From Alphaproteobacteria bacterium (GTDB lineage Bacteria; Pseudomonadota; Alphaproteobacteria; Micropepsales; Micropepsaceae), in NCBI GenBank assembly GCA_947474565.1, contig CANJIS010000021.1:1-34425 (forward strand): 34,425 bases of DNA, written 5' to 3'. A program made the position numbers and the translations under genes. How positions within the stretch are numbered: the stretch's first letter is position 1; the number at the start of each line of letters is the position of its first letter. Under the pieces are notes generated by a model that had not been told where the DNA came from, ran no database searches, and saw only the letters and a list, made by a program, of their open reading frames with translations. Shown one piece after another: positions 7,884-16,219 of this stretch.

Positions 7884-8870
7884 ATGAACGCACCCCTGCC
7901 CGCCGATCTCACCCCCCGCCACGATTGGACGCGTGATGAGATCGCAGCCCTCTTCGCCCTGCCCTTTCCGGAACTGCTCCATCGCGCCATGACGGCGCAC
8001 CGGCGGTATTTCGATCCCAACGAAGTGCAGATTTCCACCCTGCTGTCGATCAAGACCGGCGGCTGCCCGGAAGATTGCGCCTATTGCCCGCAAGCCGCCC
8101 AATACGATACCGGCGTCAAAGCCGAGAAGCTGATGGATATCGACGCAGTGCTGGAAGATGCAGCGCGCGCCAAGGCGGCCGGCGCATCACGCTTCTGCAT
8201 GGGCGCGGCCTGGCGCAGCCCGAAGGACAAGGACCTGGATGCCGTCTGCCGTATGGTCGAAGGCGTCAAGGCGATGGGCCTGGAAAGCTGCGTCACGCTG
8301 GGCATGCTCACGGGCGCGCAGGCGGGGCGCCTGAAAGATGCGGGGCTCGACTACTACAATCACAATCTCGATACCTCGCCGGAATATTATCGCCACATCA
8401 TCACCACCCGCACCTATCAGGATCGCCTCGACACGCTGGCGGCTGTGCGCGGCGCGGGCATCAACGTCTGCTGCGGCGGCATTGTCGGCATGGGCGAAAG
8501 CGAAAAAGACCGCGCCGGCATGATCGCGGCGCTGGCGACGCTCAATCCCCATCCGGAATCGGTGCCGATCAACGCCCTGGTGCAGGTGGAAGGCACGCCC
8601 GCCGCCAAAGCCGCGCCGCTGGACGCGATTGATTTTGTCCGCACCATCGCGGTGGCCCGCATCACCATGCCGGCTTCGGTGGTGCGCCTGTCGGCGGGGC
8701 GCGAAACGATGACCGAGGAAGCCCAGGCCCTGTGTTTCCTGGCCGGGGCCAATTCCATCTTTTATGGCGAAAAGCTGCTCACCACCCCGAACCCGGAAAC
8801 CCACAAGGATATGGCGCTGTTCGCCCGCCTGGGGCTGGCGCCGATGCCCACGAAATCGGCAGGAAACTGA
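7884..8870 (+). CDS. bioB: Biotin synthase BioB
   Basis: This radical-SAM enzyme inserts sulfur into dethiobiotin, the last step of biotin synthesis. The radical-SAM cluster motif is C61-x3-C65-x2-C68 ([12 protein letters not shown]), followed by '[12 protein letters not shown]'. Residues that hold the second [2Fe-2S] cluster are seen in '[11 protein letters not shown]', 'ESCVTLGML', '[12 protein letters not shown]' and the Arg in 'VVRLSAGRE'. '[13 protein letters not shown]' is also typical. At 328 residues it is full length. No other biotin genes are adjacent. Its stop overlaps the ATG of the following DUF2905 gene (TGATG). Confidence 0.97.
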   Translation: MNAPLPADLTPRHDWTRDEIAALFALPFPELLHRAMTAHRRYFDPNEVQISTLLSIKTGGCPEDCAYCPQAAQYDTGVKAEKLMDIDAVLEDAARAKAAGASRFCMGAAWRSPKDKDLDAVCRMVEGVKAMGLESCVTLGMLTGAQAGRLKDAGLDYYNHNLDTSPEYYRHIITTRTYQDRLDTLAAVRGAGINVCCGGIVGMGESEKDRAGMIAALATLNPHPESVPINALVQVEGTPAAKAAPLDAIDFVRTIAVARITMPASVVRLSAGRETMTEEAQALCFLAGANSIFYGEKLLTTPNPETHKDMALFARLGLAPMPTKSAGN

Positions 8871-9069
8871 TGCGACAATTCCTTCTGCTTTTGGTGATTC
8901 TGGCGATCGGGGCGGTGTTCCTGCCCCGGCCATTTCCCTGATCGGGCTGGAGCCCGTGCCCGGCGATTTCGCTGTTCATCTGGGCAATTTCCGGATGAAC
9001 GTGCCTGTGACCTATTCGCTGTGCGCAAGCCTTGGGTTGGGGCTTTTTTATTACTTCATGAAGCGATAA
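8870..9069 (+). pseudogene. DUF2905 small membrane protein with a one-base frame break
   Basis: A 23-codon frame starting at 8870 ([20 protein letters not shown]) is the first half of a DUF2905 protein, a transmembrane helix. The second half lies in another frame after about 8932: 'LEPVPGDFAVHLGNFRMNVP' then 'VTYSLCASLGLGLFYYFMKR', with the family's 'PGD...GNF...P' signature and second helix. Adding one base in the TTTCCC run (8931-8936) joins them into about 66 residues. The function of DUF2905 is unknown. The gene is coupled to bioB and ends about 30 bases before purH. Confidence 0.7.
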
Positions 9070-9102
9070 GAGCGGCGGAGATTTCCTCCCTCGCGCGAGT
9101 CG

Positions 9103-10707
9103 ATGTCCATGACAAATCGCAAGATTTCCCGGGCCCTGCTTTCGGTGTCCGACAAAACCGGGCTGATTGATTTCGCCAAAGGCCTCAGCGCCCATGGCGT
9201 GATGCTGATCTCCACCGGCGGCACCGCTAAATCCCTGCGCGATGCGGGATTGAAGGTCGCGGACGTTTCGGAAATCACCAACTTTCCCGAAATGATGGAT
9301 GGCCGGGTCAAGACCCTGCATCCCAATGTTCATGGCGGGCTGCTCTCGCTGCGCGACAAGGCCGATCATGCACAATCCATGAAGGCGCATGGCATCGAAG
9401 GCATCGATCTTCTGGTCTGCAATCTTTATCCGTTTGAAGCCACCGTGGCGCGCGGCGCCGATTTCGAAACCACTATCGAAAACATCGATATCGGCGGCCC
9501 GGCCATGACCCGCTCCGCCGCCAAGAACCATGACTGGGTGACGGTGGTGGTGGATGTGGAAGATTACAAAGCCGTGCTGGACGAGATGGCAGCCAACAAC
9601 GGCGCCACCACGCTGGGATTGCGCCGCACGCTGGCGCAGCGCGCCTTTGCCCGCACCGGCGCTTACGATGCCGCCGTTTCCAGCTGGTTCGCCGGTGAAC
9701 TGGAAAAAGGCGGCGACAAGAACCCGCCCCGCCGCCGCGCGCTGGGCGGGCTGCTGCGCCAGTCCTTGCGTTATGGCGAGAACCCGCATCAGGAAGCGGC
9801 TTTCTATGTCGATGGCTCGAACCGCCCCGGCGTCGCCACCACCACCCAGCTTCAGGGCAAGGAATTGTCCTACAACAACATCAACGACACCGATGCCGCC
9901 TATGAGCTGGTGGCGGAGTTCGATCCCAAGGCTGGCGCTGCCTGCGCCATCATCAAGCACGCCAATCCTTGCGGCGTTGCCTTGGGCACCAGTCTGAAAG
10001 ACGCTTATTTAAAAGCCCTGGCCTGCGACAGCGTCAGCGCCTTTGGCGGCGTGCTGGCTTTCAACCAGACGCTGGACGGCGAGACGGCGGAGGAAATCTC
10101 CAAAATCTTCACCGAAGTGATTATCGCGCCCGATGCCGATGAAGACGCTCGCCGCATACTGTCGGCGAAAAAGAATCTGCGCCTGCTGATCGCGGGCGGC
10201 TTGCCCGACCCCCTGACGCCCACCCTTACTTATCGTTCGGTAGCGGGCGGCTTCCTGGTTCAAACCCGCGACAATGGCCGCGTCACCCGCGACAAATTGA
10301 AGGTGGTGACCAAGCGTGGCCCCACCGAGCAGGAAATCAAGGACATGCTGCTGGCCTTCACCATCGGCAAGCATGTGAAGTCCAACGCCATCATCTATGT
10401 GAAGGATGGTTCGACCGCCGGTATCGGCGCGGGGCAAATGTCTCGCGTGGATTCGGCGCGCATCGCCGCCATCAAGGCCAAGGACGCGGCCAAGATCGCG
10501 GGCTGGGCTGAGCCCCGCACGGTGGGATCATCGGCCGCTTCGGAAGCCTTCTTCCCCTTCCCCGACGGCTTGATGGCGGTGGCGGAAGCTGGCGCCACGG
10601 CGGTGATCCAGCCGGGCGGCTCGATGAACGATCAGAAAGTGATCGATGCCGCTGATGAAGCGGGCCTGGCGATGGTCTTTACGGGCATGCGCCACTTTAG
10701 GCATTAG
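9103..10707 (+). CDS. purH: Bifunctional AICAR transformylase / IMP cyclohydrolase PurH
   Basis: This enzyme carries out the last two steps of purine synthesis: it formylates AICAR with 10-formyl-THF, then closes the ring to IMP. The N-terminal MGS-like cyclohydrolase domain shows '[19 protein letters not shown]', '[12 protein letters not shown]', '[20 protein letters not shown]' and '[11 protein letters not shown]'. The transformylase domain shows '[14 protein letters not shown]', '[19 protein letters not shown]', the catalytic 'KHANPCG' and 'GSDAFFPF'-like '[10 protein letters not shown]', ending with the family tail 'GMRHFRH'. It is 534 residues and intact. The start may be at 9103 or at the internal Met two codons later. 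A terminator follows directly. Confidence 0.98.
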   Translation: MSMTNRKISRALLSVSDKTGLIDFAKGLSAHGVMLISTGGTAKSLRDAGLKVADVSEITNFPEMMDGRVKTLHPNVHGGLLSLRDKADHAQSMKAHGIEGIDLLVCNLYPFEATVARGADFETTIENIDIGGPAMTRSAAKNHDWVTVVVDVEDYKAVLDEMAANNGATTLGLRRTLAQRAFARTGAYDAAVSSWFAGELEKGGDKNPPRRRALGGLLRQSLRYGENPHQEAAFYVDGSNRPGVATTTQLQGKELSYNNINDTDAAYELVAEFDPKAGAACAIIKHANPCGVALGTSLKDAYLKALACDSVSAFGGVLAFNQTLDGETAEEISKIFTEVIIAPDADEDARRILSAKKNLRLLIAGGLPDPLTPTLTYRSVAGGFLVQTRDNGRVTRDKLKVVTKRGPTEQEIKDMLLAFTIGKHVKSNAIIYVKDGSTAGIGAGQMSRVDSARIAAIKAKDAAKIAGWAEPRTVGSSAASEAFFPFPDGLMAVAEAGATAVIQPGGSMNDQKVIDAADEAGLAMVFTGMRHFRH

Positions 10708-10712
10708 CGCAA

Positions 10713-10742
10713 AAAAACGGCCCGGGTTGCCCCGAGCCGTTC
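10713..10742. terminator. Terminator between purH and the convergent exported-protein gene
   Basis: AACGGC-C-CGGG pairs with CCCG-A-GCCGTT across a short TTGC loop. An A7 run precedes it on the plus strand, which gives a strong T-run on the minus strand, and a weaker TTC tail follows on the plus strand. It fits the convergent arrangement of purH and the gene at 10765. Confidence 0.7.
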
Positions 10743-10764
10743 ATGTCGTCATGCGATGAACTGG

Positions 10765-11199
10765 CTAGCCGCAAGCCGCGTTAGGTCCGCCACCGCGCAT
10801 GTATTCCGGGCCGAGACGCGGCGAACCACCCGTAGCGGTAACATCCGAGGCGAGCTGAATCTGCGCCGGATTGACGATCCAGACTTCGCCGCGGGCCAGA
10901 TAGACATGCGGCACGCCGGTAATGCGGACACGCTGGCCGTCCAGGCTGGCAAGCTGCGGCATTTGCCGCTCATTGCCCATCGGGATGAAGCCAAGGAAGC
11001 CGCTCTTGGGGCCATCCAGATCAACGATGGTGCACGGGCGTTGCGGATCGCGCCGCACCGTGGCGATGCCTTCGACCGCAACACACTGACCGATATTGCT
11101 GAGGGAACGCGCCGGGGTGATGGGTGTCAGCGCAGCATAAGCGGGCACCGCCATCACGGCGGCGACGGCAACGGCGGAAAGAGACAGAAGATGTTTCAT
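10765..11199 (-). CDS. Small exported protein of unknown function
   Basis: This is a 144-residue protein with a clear signal peptide (MKHLLSLSAVAVAAVMAVPA, cleavage after AYA). The mature part resembles a small beta-barrel (OB-fold-like) domain: 'GQCVAVEGIATVRRDPQRPC', 'LASLDGQRVRITGVPHVYLA' and 'EVWIVNPAQIQL'. The fold call is an inference from the pattern. Two Cys before the barrel and one near the C-terminus may form a disulfide. The ATG at 11199 has GGAGG eight bases upstream, so I prefer it to the longer open frame reaching 11346. The family is not recognised. Confidence 0.75.
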   Translation of the reverse strand: MKHLLSLSAVAVAAVMAVPAYAALTPITPARSLSNIGQCVAVEGIATVRRDPQRPCTIVDLDGPKSGFLGFIPMGNERQMPQLASLDGQRVRITGVPHVYLARGEVWIVNPAQIQLASDVTATGGSPRLGPEYMRGGGPNAACG

Positions 11200-11284
11200 G
11201 GAAAGGCCTCCGGGGATCAAAGGGCTAACGTCCAACTCTACGCCCGTATCCGTGCCGTCCAAAGCCGGAAATATTCCCGTGCCG

Positions 11285-11749
11285 CTACTTGAAATCTTCG
11301 CCCGGTCCCACGCCCCAAAGCCGGTCGCGGGCGATCCAGCCGTCAATATCCCGGCCCGAAATGTGGCAGACCTGAGACGTGCAGCTTTTCAGCCCGGCAA
11401 TGGCGCCCGGATCGGCCAAACCGACCAGCTTGCCGCCCTCTTCCTTGGCGTGAATCTGGACCCGGCCCTTGCCCGTGATCAGGACCGTACGGCGGTCCGA
11501 CAGCATGGTGGCGCTCATCCAGCCCACCGCGCCGTCAGGCGTTTCCACCCTCCGCCAGACATCAAAGCTGGCGGTGACCCGGAAGGGATAGCCGCGATGG
11601 CGATATATCCAGACGATCTTGTGCTGATAGCTGGGGCCTTCGCGCAGATAGGCCTGTTCGCCCCGCTGGCTGGCGAAACGGGTGGGCGGCTGGGCAGCGA
11701 ACGCCGCGCCAACACCCAGCACCAGCAATAAGACAGTCAGGCGAATCAT
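11285..11749 (-). CDS. Exported bacterial SH3-domain protein
   Basis: This is a 154-residue secreted or periplasmic protein with a signal peptide (MIRLTVLLLVLGVGAAFA). It carries tandem SH3-like units: 'EQAYLREGPSYQHKIVWIYR' to 'WRRVETPDGAVGWMSATML', and a second from 'VQIHAKEEGGKLVGLADPGA' to 'DGWIARDRLWGV'. Bacterial SH3 domains of this type often bind peptidoglycan; that role is inferred. Two Cys in 'LKSCTSQVC' may be disulfide-linked. It sits about 15 bases after the dienelactone hydrolase gene on the same strand, so co-transcription is plausible. Confidence 0.85.
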   Translation of the reverse strand: MIRLTVLLLVLGVGAAFAAQPPTRFASQRGEQAYLREGPSYQHKIVWIYRHRGYPFRVTASFDVWRRVETPDGAVGWMSATMLSDRRTVLITGKGRVQIHAKEEGGKLVGLADPGAIAGLKSCTSQVCHISGRDIDGWIARDRLWGVGPGEDFK

Positions 11750-11763
11750 CTTGGCGATTTTCG

Positions 11764-12501
11764 CTAGCCGATGGTGCGTTTCAATAGATCGAACAGCTTT
11801 TCGTAATGCCGCTCTGCCTGCTTTTCGTTGTAGGGCTCGCGGCCGGGCACCGTCCAGCCATGCCTGGCGCCTTCATACATTTCACTCTGGAACGCGCCGC
11901 CCCAGCCTTTGATCGTGTCATCCAGCTTGGCGATCTGCGCCGGGGTGGCGCTTTGGTCTTCAATCGCGTGGCCGAAATAAAGCTCGCCTTTCACGTGTGG
12001 GATGCGGCTGTGGGGGCTGTCGTCCTCCTCGGTCACCAAGCGCCCGCCGTGGAAAGAAGCCGCGGCCGCCACCTTTTCGGGCGCGACGGCGGCGGTACGC
12101 AGCGCCATGGCGCCAGTGAAGCAATAGCCCACCACCGCGATCGTGGGGCCTTTGACATCATCGCGGGCCAGCAAGGCGTCCACATAATGCGGCGCATCCT
12201 TTTCCATCATCGCGCCGGTGAGCGCGCCGAACAGGGCGCCGACCCGCTGCATGGAACGTTCCTCGCCCATTTTGAATTCGAAATCGAACAAGGGCAGTGT
12301 GCCGCCGCGATAGAAGACGTTGGGCATCAGCACGGTATAGCCGGCCGCGGCGACGCGCTTGCCCATGCCTTCCGTCGCCGGGCGGATACCGAAAAGATCG
12401 GTGAGATAGAGCACGCCCGGGAATTTGCCGCCGCCCGGACTATAGAACACGGCCTCGGCCACACCGTCCGCCGCCGCAATGGCGATCTTCTGTTCGATCA
12501 T
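11764..12501 (-). CDS. Dienelactone hydrolase family protein
   Basis: This is an alpha/beta hydrolase of 245 residues of the dienelactone hydrolase family, which cleaves ester or lactone bonds; the true substrate is unknown. The nucleophile elbow GYCFTG places the catalytic Cys at residue 127, as in classical members. A His in 'GARHGWTVPGR' and an Asp near 'GHAIEDQSAT' complete the triad, and 'LYLTDLFGIRP' matches the family N-terminal loop. There is no signal peptide, so it is probably cytoplasmic. It overlaps the upstream phosphatase gene by four bases (ATGA), which points to an operon. Confidence 0.9.
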   Translation of the reverse strand: MIEQKIAIAAADGVAEAVFYSPGGGKFPGVLYLTDLFGIRPATEGMGKRVAAAGYTVLMPNVFYRGGTLPLFDFEFKMGEERSMQRVGALFGALTGAMMEKDAPHYVDALLARDDVKGPTIAVVGYCFTGAMALRTAAVAPEKVAAAASFHGGRLVTEEDDSPHSRIPHVKGELYFGHAIEDQSATPAQIAKLDDTIKGWGGAFQSEMYEGARHGWTVPGREPYNEKQAERHYEKLFDLLKRTIG

Positions 12502-13115
12502 GTCGCCTCTCCTTTTTTCCAGTCATAGATGACGGCGTTCCAATAGCGCGCCCGGTGACTGCCGGTGCGCGACCAGCCGCGCCGCCGCAAGTGCCGCCCG
12601 ATCATGGCATTGAAATAGCCATGCGCCACCAGCGCAACCGCGCCGCCATCCATTACCCGTGAGATCAGAATATTCGCAGCATCGTTGGCGCGCTGGCGGG
12701 CCTTGGGATAATTCTCGATGCCGGGATTATAGCCCGCGTGCCAAAGCAGGCGCGCCATCACCGCCCATTTGACCACGGTCATGCGCAGCAGCGGAATCTT
12801 CGGGCTGGCCAGCGGCGCTTCGGCGAACAACGGGTCCACCACCAGATTGGCGTGCGGCGCCAGCTTGACGGCGCTTTCATGGGCGCGAGGCCGGCCGCTG
12901 GTGAACACCTCTTTCAACTCCCGCACCAGATCGGCGAGTTCACGCGGCGGCAGGCTGGCGGGATCGAGCCCCGCTTCTTCATAGGCGTCGATATAGGCGT
13001 GAAATTCCCGATGGCTGGTGCGCGGCCGGAGCGGAATGGCGGGCTGGCCATGACGGATCAGGATGATCCGGGCTCCTCTTTTCGGCTCATCGGGATGAAG
13101 CGGCTGCATGGTCAA
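12498..13115 (-). CDS. Histidine phosphatase superfamily protein
   Basis: This is a 205-residue protein of the phosphoglycerate-mutase-like histidine phosphatase fold. The RHG motif is at residues 21-23 (IILIRHGQP), with the catalytic His phosphorylated during turnover in this family. A second conserved Arg lies in 'TSGRPRAHESA' and the distal His in 'VALVAHGYFNAMIGRHL'. The substrate cannot be named. It is the first gene of a two- to three-gene minus-strand unit with the dienelactone hydrolase and perhaps the SH3 protein. It lies downstream of the broken response regulator but is separated from it by about 75 bases. Confidence 0.87.
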   Translation of the reverse strand: MTMQPLHPDEPKRGARIILIRHGQPAIPLRPRTSHREFHAYIDAYEEAGLDPASLPPRELADLVRELKEVFTSGRPRAHESAVKLAPHANLVVDPLFAEAPLASPKIPLLRMTVVKWAVMARLLWHAGYNPGIENYPKARQRANDAANILISRVMDGGAVALVAHGYFNAMIGRHLRRRGWSRTGSHRARYWNAVIYDWKKGEAT

Positions 13116-13190
13116 ACATCACCCCAAAAACAGGGGTGCGCCATAACCTTCGTATGCCGGGCCTGCGGCATGAAGGCCCCCACCAGGCCT

Positions 13191-13495
13191 TTACACCGTT
13201 TCCAGGGCGCGCCGGGGCTGGGAAAGATCGAAGGGTTTGGTGAGGCGCAGCGCAGCGGTGCCTTGCGGCGCCTTGGCGTCTTCCGTGGAATAGCCCGACG
13301 CGATGATGACTTTCAGGCTGGGCTTGATGCGCAAAGCCTCTTGCATCAACTGGCCGCCATTCATGCCCGGCAGGCCCAAATCCGTGAGCAGGATTCGATA
13401 TCGGGATGCTGCTGCAACGGCGCCAGGGCTTCGGCGCCATCGCCGGCTTCCAAATCGGCAAAGCCGATCTGCTCAAACATATCCACCGCGGCCAT
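13191..13495 (-). pseudogene. Response-regulator receiver domain, truncated and frame-broken
   Basis: The first frame (ATG at 13495) gives 'MAAVDMFEQIGFADLEAGDG' and 'AEALAPLQQHPDIES'. A second frame continues with 'LLTDLGLPGMNGGQLMQEAL', which holds the phospho-acceptor Asp, then 'KVIIASGYSTEDAKA' and 'LRLTKPFDLSQPRRALETV', with the conserved Lys. Adding one T at GAATCC (13391-13396) joins them. The usual N-terminal 'VVDDE' acidic strand is absent, so even the joined protein would lack the metal-binding pocket. It looks like a decayed receiver, possibly once the tail of a hybrid kinase. Confidence 0.7.
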
Positions 13496-13578
13496 GCCCG
13501 ATGAAGGGACATCGCGGAAAAGCTATGCTTTAAGCTTAATGCGGCAATTTTAGCCCTGGGACTTATGGGTGCGGGCTA

Positions 13579-13608
13579 TTGATTTCCTTTCCGTTCCTGT
13601 CCTAAGAT
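13579..13608 (+). promoter_or_regulatory. Possible promoter of the sugar-dehydrogenase operon
   Basis: TTGATT (13579-13584) and TAAGAT (13603-13608) lie 18 bases apart in an AT-rich stretch upstream of the Tat subunit gene. The match to consensus is moderate; this is a guess from position and composition. Confidence 0.3.
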
Positions 13609-13699
13609 ATTGTAACAAATAAAAATATTTCTTGGTTTCATTAACCTAAACATTCACTTGTGCCGGCCGGGCTTTCGCTCGGCGGCAGTTGGGCATGGC

Positions 13700-14452
13700 A
13701 TGAGGGGAAATCTGAAAATTTGCCGGCGGCGCTTTATGGCGTCGGTGGCTGCATTGCCAGCGCTGACCGGCGGCGTATTCGCGAGCACGCTTCCAAATCG
13801 TCTGCCCTGGTCGCCCTTTGCCGGTGATCCGCCCAAGCCTGTCAATCCGCTGGGCTGGTACTTCTTCCATGCCAATGAAGTGGCGGCCGTCGAAGCCATC
13901 GTCGACCGGTTGATCCCCGGCGATAAGCTGTCGCCCGGCGGCAAGGACATGGGCTGCGCCGTGTTCATCGACCGGCAATTGGTGGGGGCCTTCGGCACCT
14001 CCAGCCGCCTTTATAACAAGGGCCCTTTCGCCGCCGGGCTTCCCACCCAGGGCTATCAGGGTGCGCTGAACCCGCAGGGCCGCTACCGGCTGGGGCTGCG
14101 CGCACTGGATGATTATGTGAAAACAGCTTTCACCAGAAAGTCTTTCGCCGAATTGGCCGCCGCCGACCAGGACGCGGTTCTGGAAGGCATGGAAAGCGGC
14201 AAGATCAAGCTGAAACTGGCGCAGGGTTTCGATACGCGCGGCTTCTTCGATCTGATCCTACAAAACACCATGGAAGGCTTCTTCGCTGACCCGCTTTATG
14301 GCGGCAACCGCAACATGGCGGCGTGGAAGATGATCGGCTTCCCCGGCGCGCGTTACGATTATCGCGCCTATGTCGGCAAGCATAACCAAGCTTATCCCCT
14401 GCCGCCCGTCTCCATCTATGGCGGCGCCAGCGATTGGGCGCAGAAGGGATAA
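13700..14452 (+). CDS. Tat-exported small (gamma) subunit, gluconate 2-dehydrogenase subunit 3 family
   Basis: This is the small subunit of a flavoprotein dehydrogenase complex. A twin-arginine signal is seen near the N-terminus (CRRRFMASVAALPALTGG), followed by the subunit-3 domain with 'FFHANEVAAVEAIVDRLIPG' and the C-terminal 'GFFADPLYGGNRNMAAWKMI'. In known FAD-dependent glucose, sorbitol and gluconate dehydrogenases this subunit carries the Tat signal and drags the folded flavoprotein to the periplasm. The frame extends to a TTG at 13658, but the ATG at 13700 leaves a normal Tat n-region. The gene is directly followed (3-base gap) by the GMC subunit. Confidence 0.85.
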   Translation: MRGNLKICRRRFMASVAALPALTGGVFASTLPNRLPWSPFAGDPPKPVNPLGWYFFHANEVAAVEAIVDRLIPGDKLSPGGKDMGCAVFIDRQLVGAFGTSSRLYNKGPFAAGLPTQGYQGALNPQGRYRLGLRALDDYVKTAFTRKSFAELAAADQDAVLEGMESGKIKLKLAQGFDTRGFFDLILQNTMEGFFADPLYGGNRNMAAWKMIGFPGARYDYRAYVGKHNQAYPLPPVSIYGGASDWAQKG

Positions 14453-14455
14453 ATC

Positions 14456-16219
14456 ATGGCCAGGATTCTCCCCCGCAAGGATGTCGTGATCATGGGATTG
14501 GGCTGGACCGGCTCCATCCTGGCGCAGGAACTTACCGAAGCCGGCCTGGAAGTGCTGGCGATCGAACGCGGCCCCTGGCGCGACACCGCCACCGATTTCA
14601 ATATCGGCTATATGGCCGACGAATTGCGCTACGCCATTCGCCGCGACCTGTTCCTGCAACCGGCGCAGGAAGCCATGACCATGCGCAACAATCTCGGCCA
14701 GACCGCGCTGCCGATGCGCGACTATGGCTCCTTCCTTCCCGGCGCGGGCGTGGGCGGTGCGGGCGTGCACTGGAACGGCTTTACGTGGCGCTATATGGCG
14801 TCGGATTTCACGCTGAAGACCACGATGACCCAAAAATACGGGGCGCGGAAATTCGACGGTCTGACCATCCGCGATTGGGGCATCACCTGGGAAGACATTG
14901 AGCCCAGCTACGACAAGTTCGAATATCTTTGCGGTGTCTCCGGCAAGGCCGGCGTGATCAAGGGCAAAGTGCAGCCCGGCGGCAATCCCTTTGAGGGCTC
15001 ACGCTCCCGCGAATATCCCAATCCGCCGCTGACCATGCCTTATGTTTCCACCCTGTTCGCCAAGGCGGCGGCGGAGGCGGGATTGCATCCCTTCCCCTCG
15101 CCGTCATCCAACATGTCCAAGGCCTATGTGAATCCGTTGGGCATCGCGATGGGCGAATGCACCTATTGCGGCTATTGCGAGCGCTTCGCTTGCGGCAACT
15201 ATTCCAAATCCAGCCCCCAGACCTGCATCCTGCCGGTGCTGATGAAGAATCCGAACTTCTCGGTCCAGGCGAACTGTGAAGTCCTGAAGATCAATCTTCA
15301 TCCCGACGGAAAAACCGCCAAGAGCGTCACCTATGTCGACACATCGGGGGTGGAATATGAGCAGCCGGCCGACCTTGTCATCCTGGCTGGCTACGGACTG
15401 ATGAATGTGCGCATGATGATGCTGTCGGGCATCGGTAAGCAGTATGATCCCAAGACCGATGCTGGCGCGGTCGGCCGCAACTATTGCTACCAGACCGGCG
15501 GCGGCGGCGCCTCGATGATTTTCGAGGACAAGAAGTTCAATCCCTTCATGGGGGCCGGCGCACTTAGCATGTCGGCGCATGACTACAATTCCGACATGGA
15601 TCATTCCAACCTGGATTTCATCGGCGGCTGCTCCATCGGCAGCGGCCAGAGCAATGGCCGCCCCATCTCCAATCGGCCCGTGCCGCCCGGCACGCCGCGC
15701 TGGGGCAGCAAATGGAAAAAAGCCACCGCCGAGACTTATGGCCACACCATGAGCATCGGCGGCTCGGGCTCGTCTTACGCCCAGCGGGGCAACTATCTGG
15801 ATCTCGACCCTACCTATAAAGACGATTACGGTCGCCCTTTGCTGCGCGTCACCTTCGACTTCCCGGAAAATGACATCCGGATGCAGAACTGGGTGGGCGA
15901 GCAATGCGTCAAGCTGGCCAAGACCCTCAATCCCACGCATCTCAACTCCGGCACTTCGCGCAAGGGTTGGAATTCGGTGCCCTATGGCACCACCCATAAT
16001 ACCGGCGGCGCCATCATGGGCGATGATCCGCGCGAAACCGCGGTCAACCGCTATCTGCAGAGTTGGGACGTTTCGAACGTCTTTGTGCTGGGCGCCAGCG
16101 CCTTCCCGCAGAATGCCGCGATGAATCCCACCGGCACAGTATGCGCCCTGGCCTATTGGGCGGCCGACGCCATCATCAAGCGCTACGTCAAGGCGCCCGG
16201 CGCGCTGGTGCCGGTATGA
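14456..16219 (+). CDS. GMC-family FAD-dependent dehydrogenase, catalytic subunit
   Basis: This is a 587-residue flavoprotein that oxidises a sugar, sugar acid or polyol. The FAD-binding Rossmann motif is at the N-terminus (VVIMGLGWTGSILAQELTEA, with unusual GLGWTG spacing typical of this subfamily). The GMC C-terminal part has 'SVPYGTTHNTGGAIMGDDPR' and 'WDVSNVFVLGASAFPQNAAM', with active-site His and Asn candidates. A Cys cluster C235, C238, C241 and C246 (CTYCGYCERFAC) resembles the [3Fe-4S] site of bacterial FAD-glucose dehydrogenase. It has no signal peptide, consistent with export by the Tat-bearing gamma subunit. Its stop overlaps the cytochrome start (ATGA). Confidence 0.9.
   Translation: MARILPRKDVVIMGLGWTGSILAQELTEAGLEVLAIERGPWRDTATDFNIGYMADELRYAIRRDLFLQPAQEAMTMRNNLGQTALPMRDYGSFLPGAGVGGAGVHWNGFTWRYMASDFTLKTTMTQKYGARKFDGLTIRDWGITWEDIEPSYDKFEYLCGVSGKAGVIKGKVQPGGNPFEGSRSREYPNPPLTMPYVSTLFAKAAAEAGLHPFPSPSSNMSKAYVNPLGIAMGECTYCGYCERFACGNYSKSSPQTCILPVLMKNPNFSVQANCEVLKINLHPDGKTAKSVTYVDTSGVEYEQPADLVILAGYGLMNVRMMMLSGIGKQYDPKTDAGAVGRNYCYQTGGGGASMIFEDKKFNPFMGAGALSMSAHDYNSDMDHSNLDFIGGCSIGSGQSNGRPISNRPVPPGTPRWGSKWKKATAETYGHTMSIGGSGSSYAQRGNYLDLDPTYKDDYGRPLLRVTFDFPENDIRMQNWVGEQCVKLAKTLNPTHLNSGTSRKGWNSVPYGTTHNTGGAIMGDDPRETAVNRYLQSWDVSNVFVLGASAFPQNAAMNPTGTVCALAYWAADAIIKRYVKAPGALVPV

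Noticed and set aside
8779-9960. 393-codon minus frame across bioB, DUF2905 and purH
   Set aside because: It overlaps three recognisable plus-strand genes and has no domain of its own.
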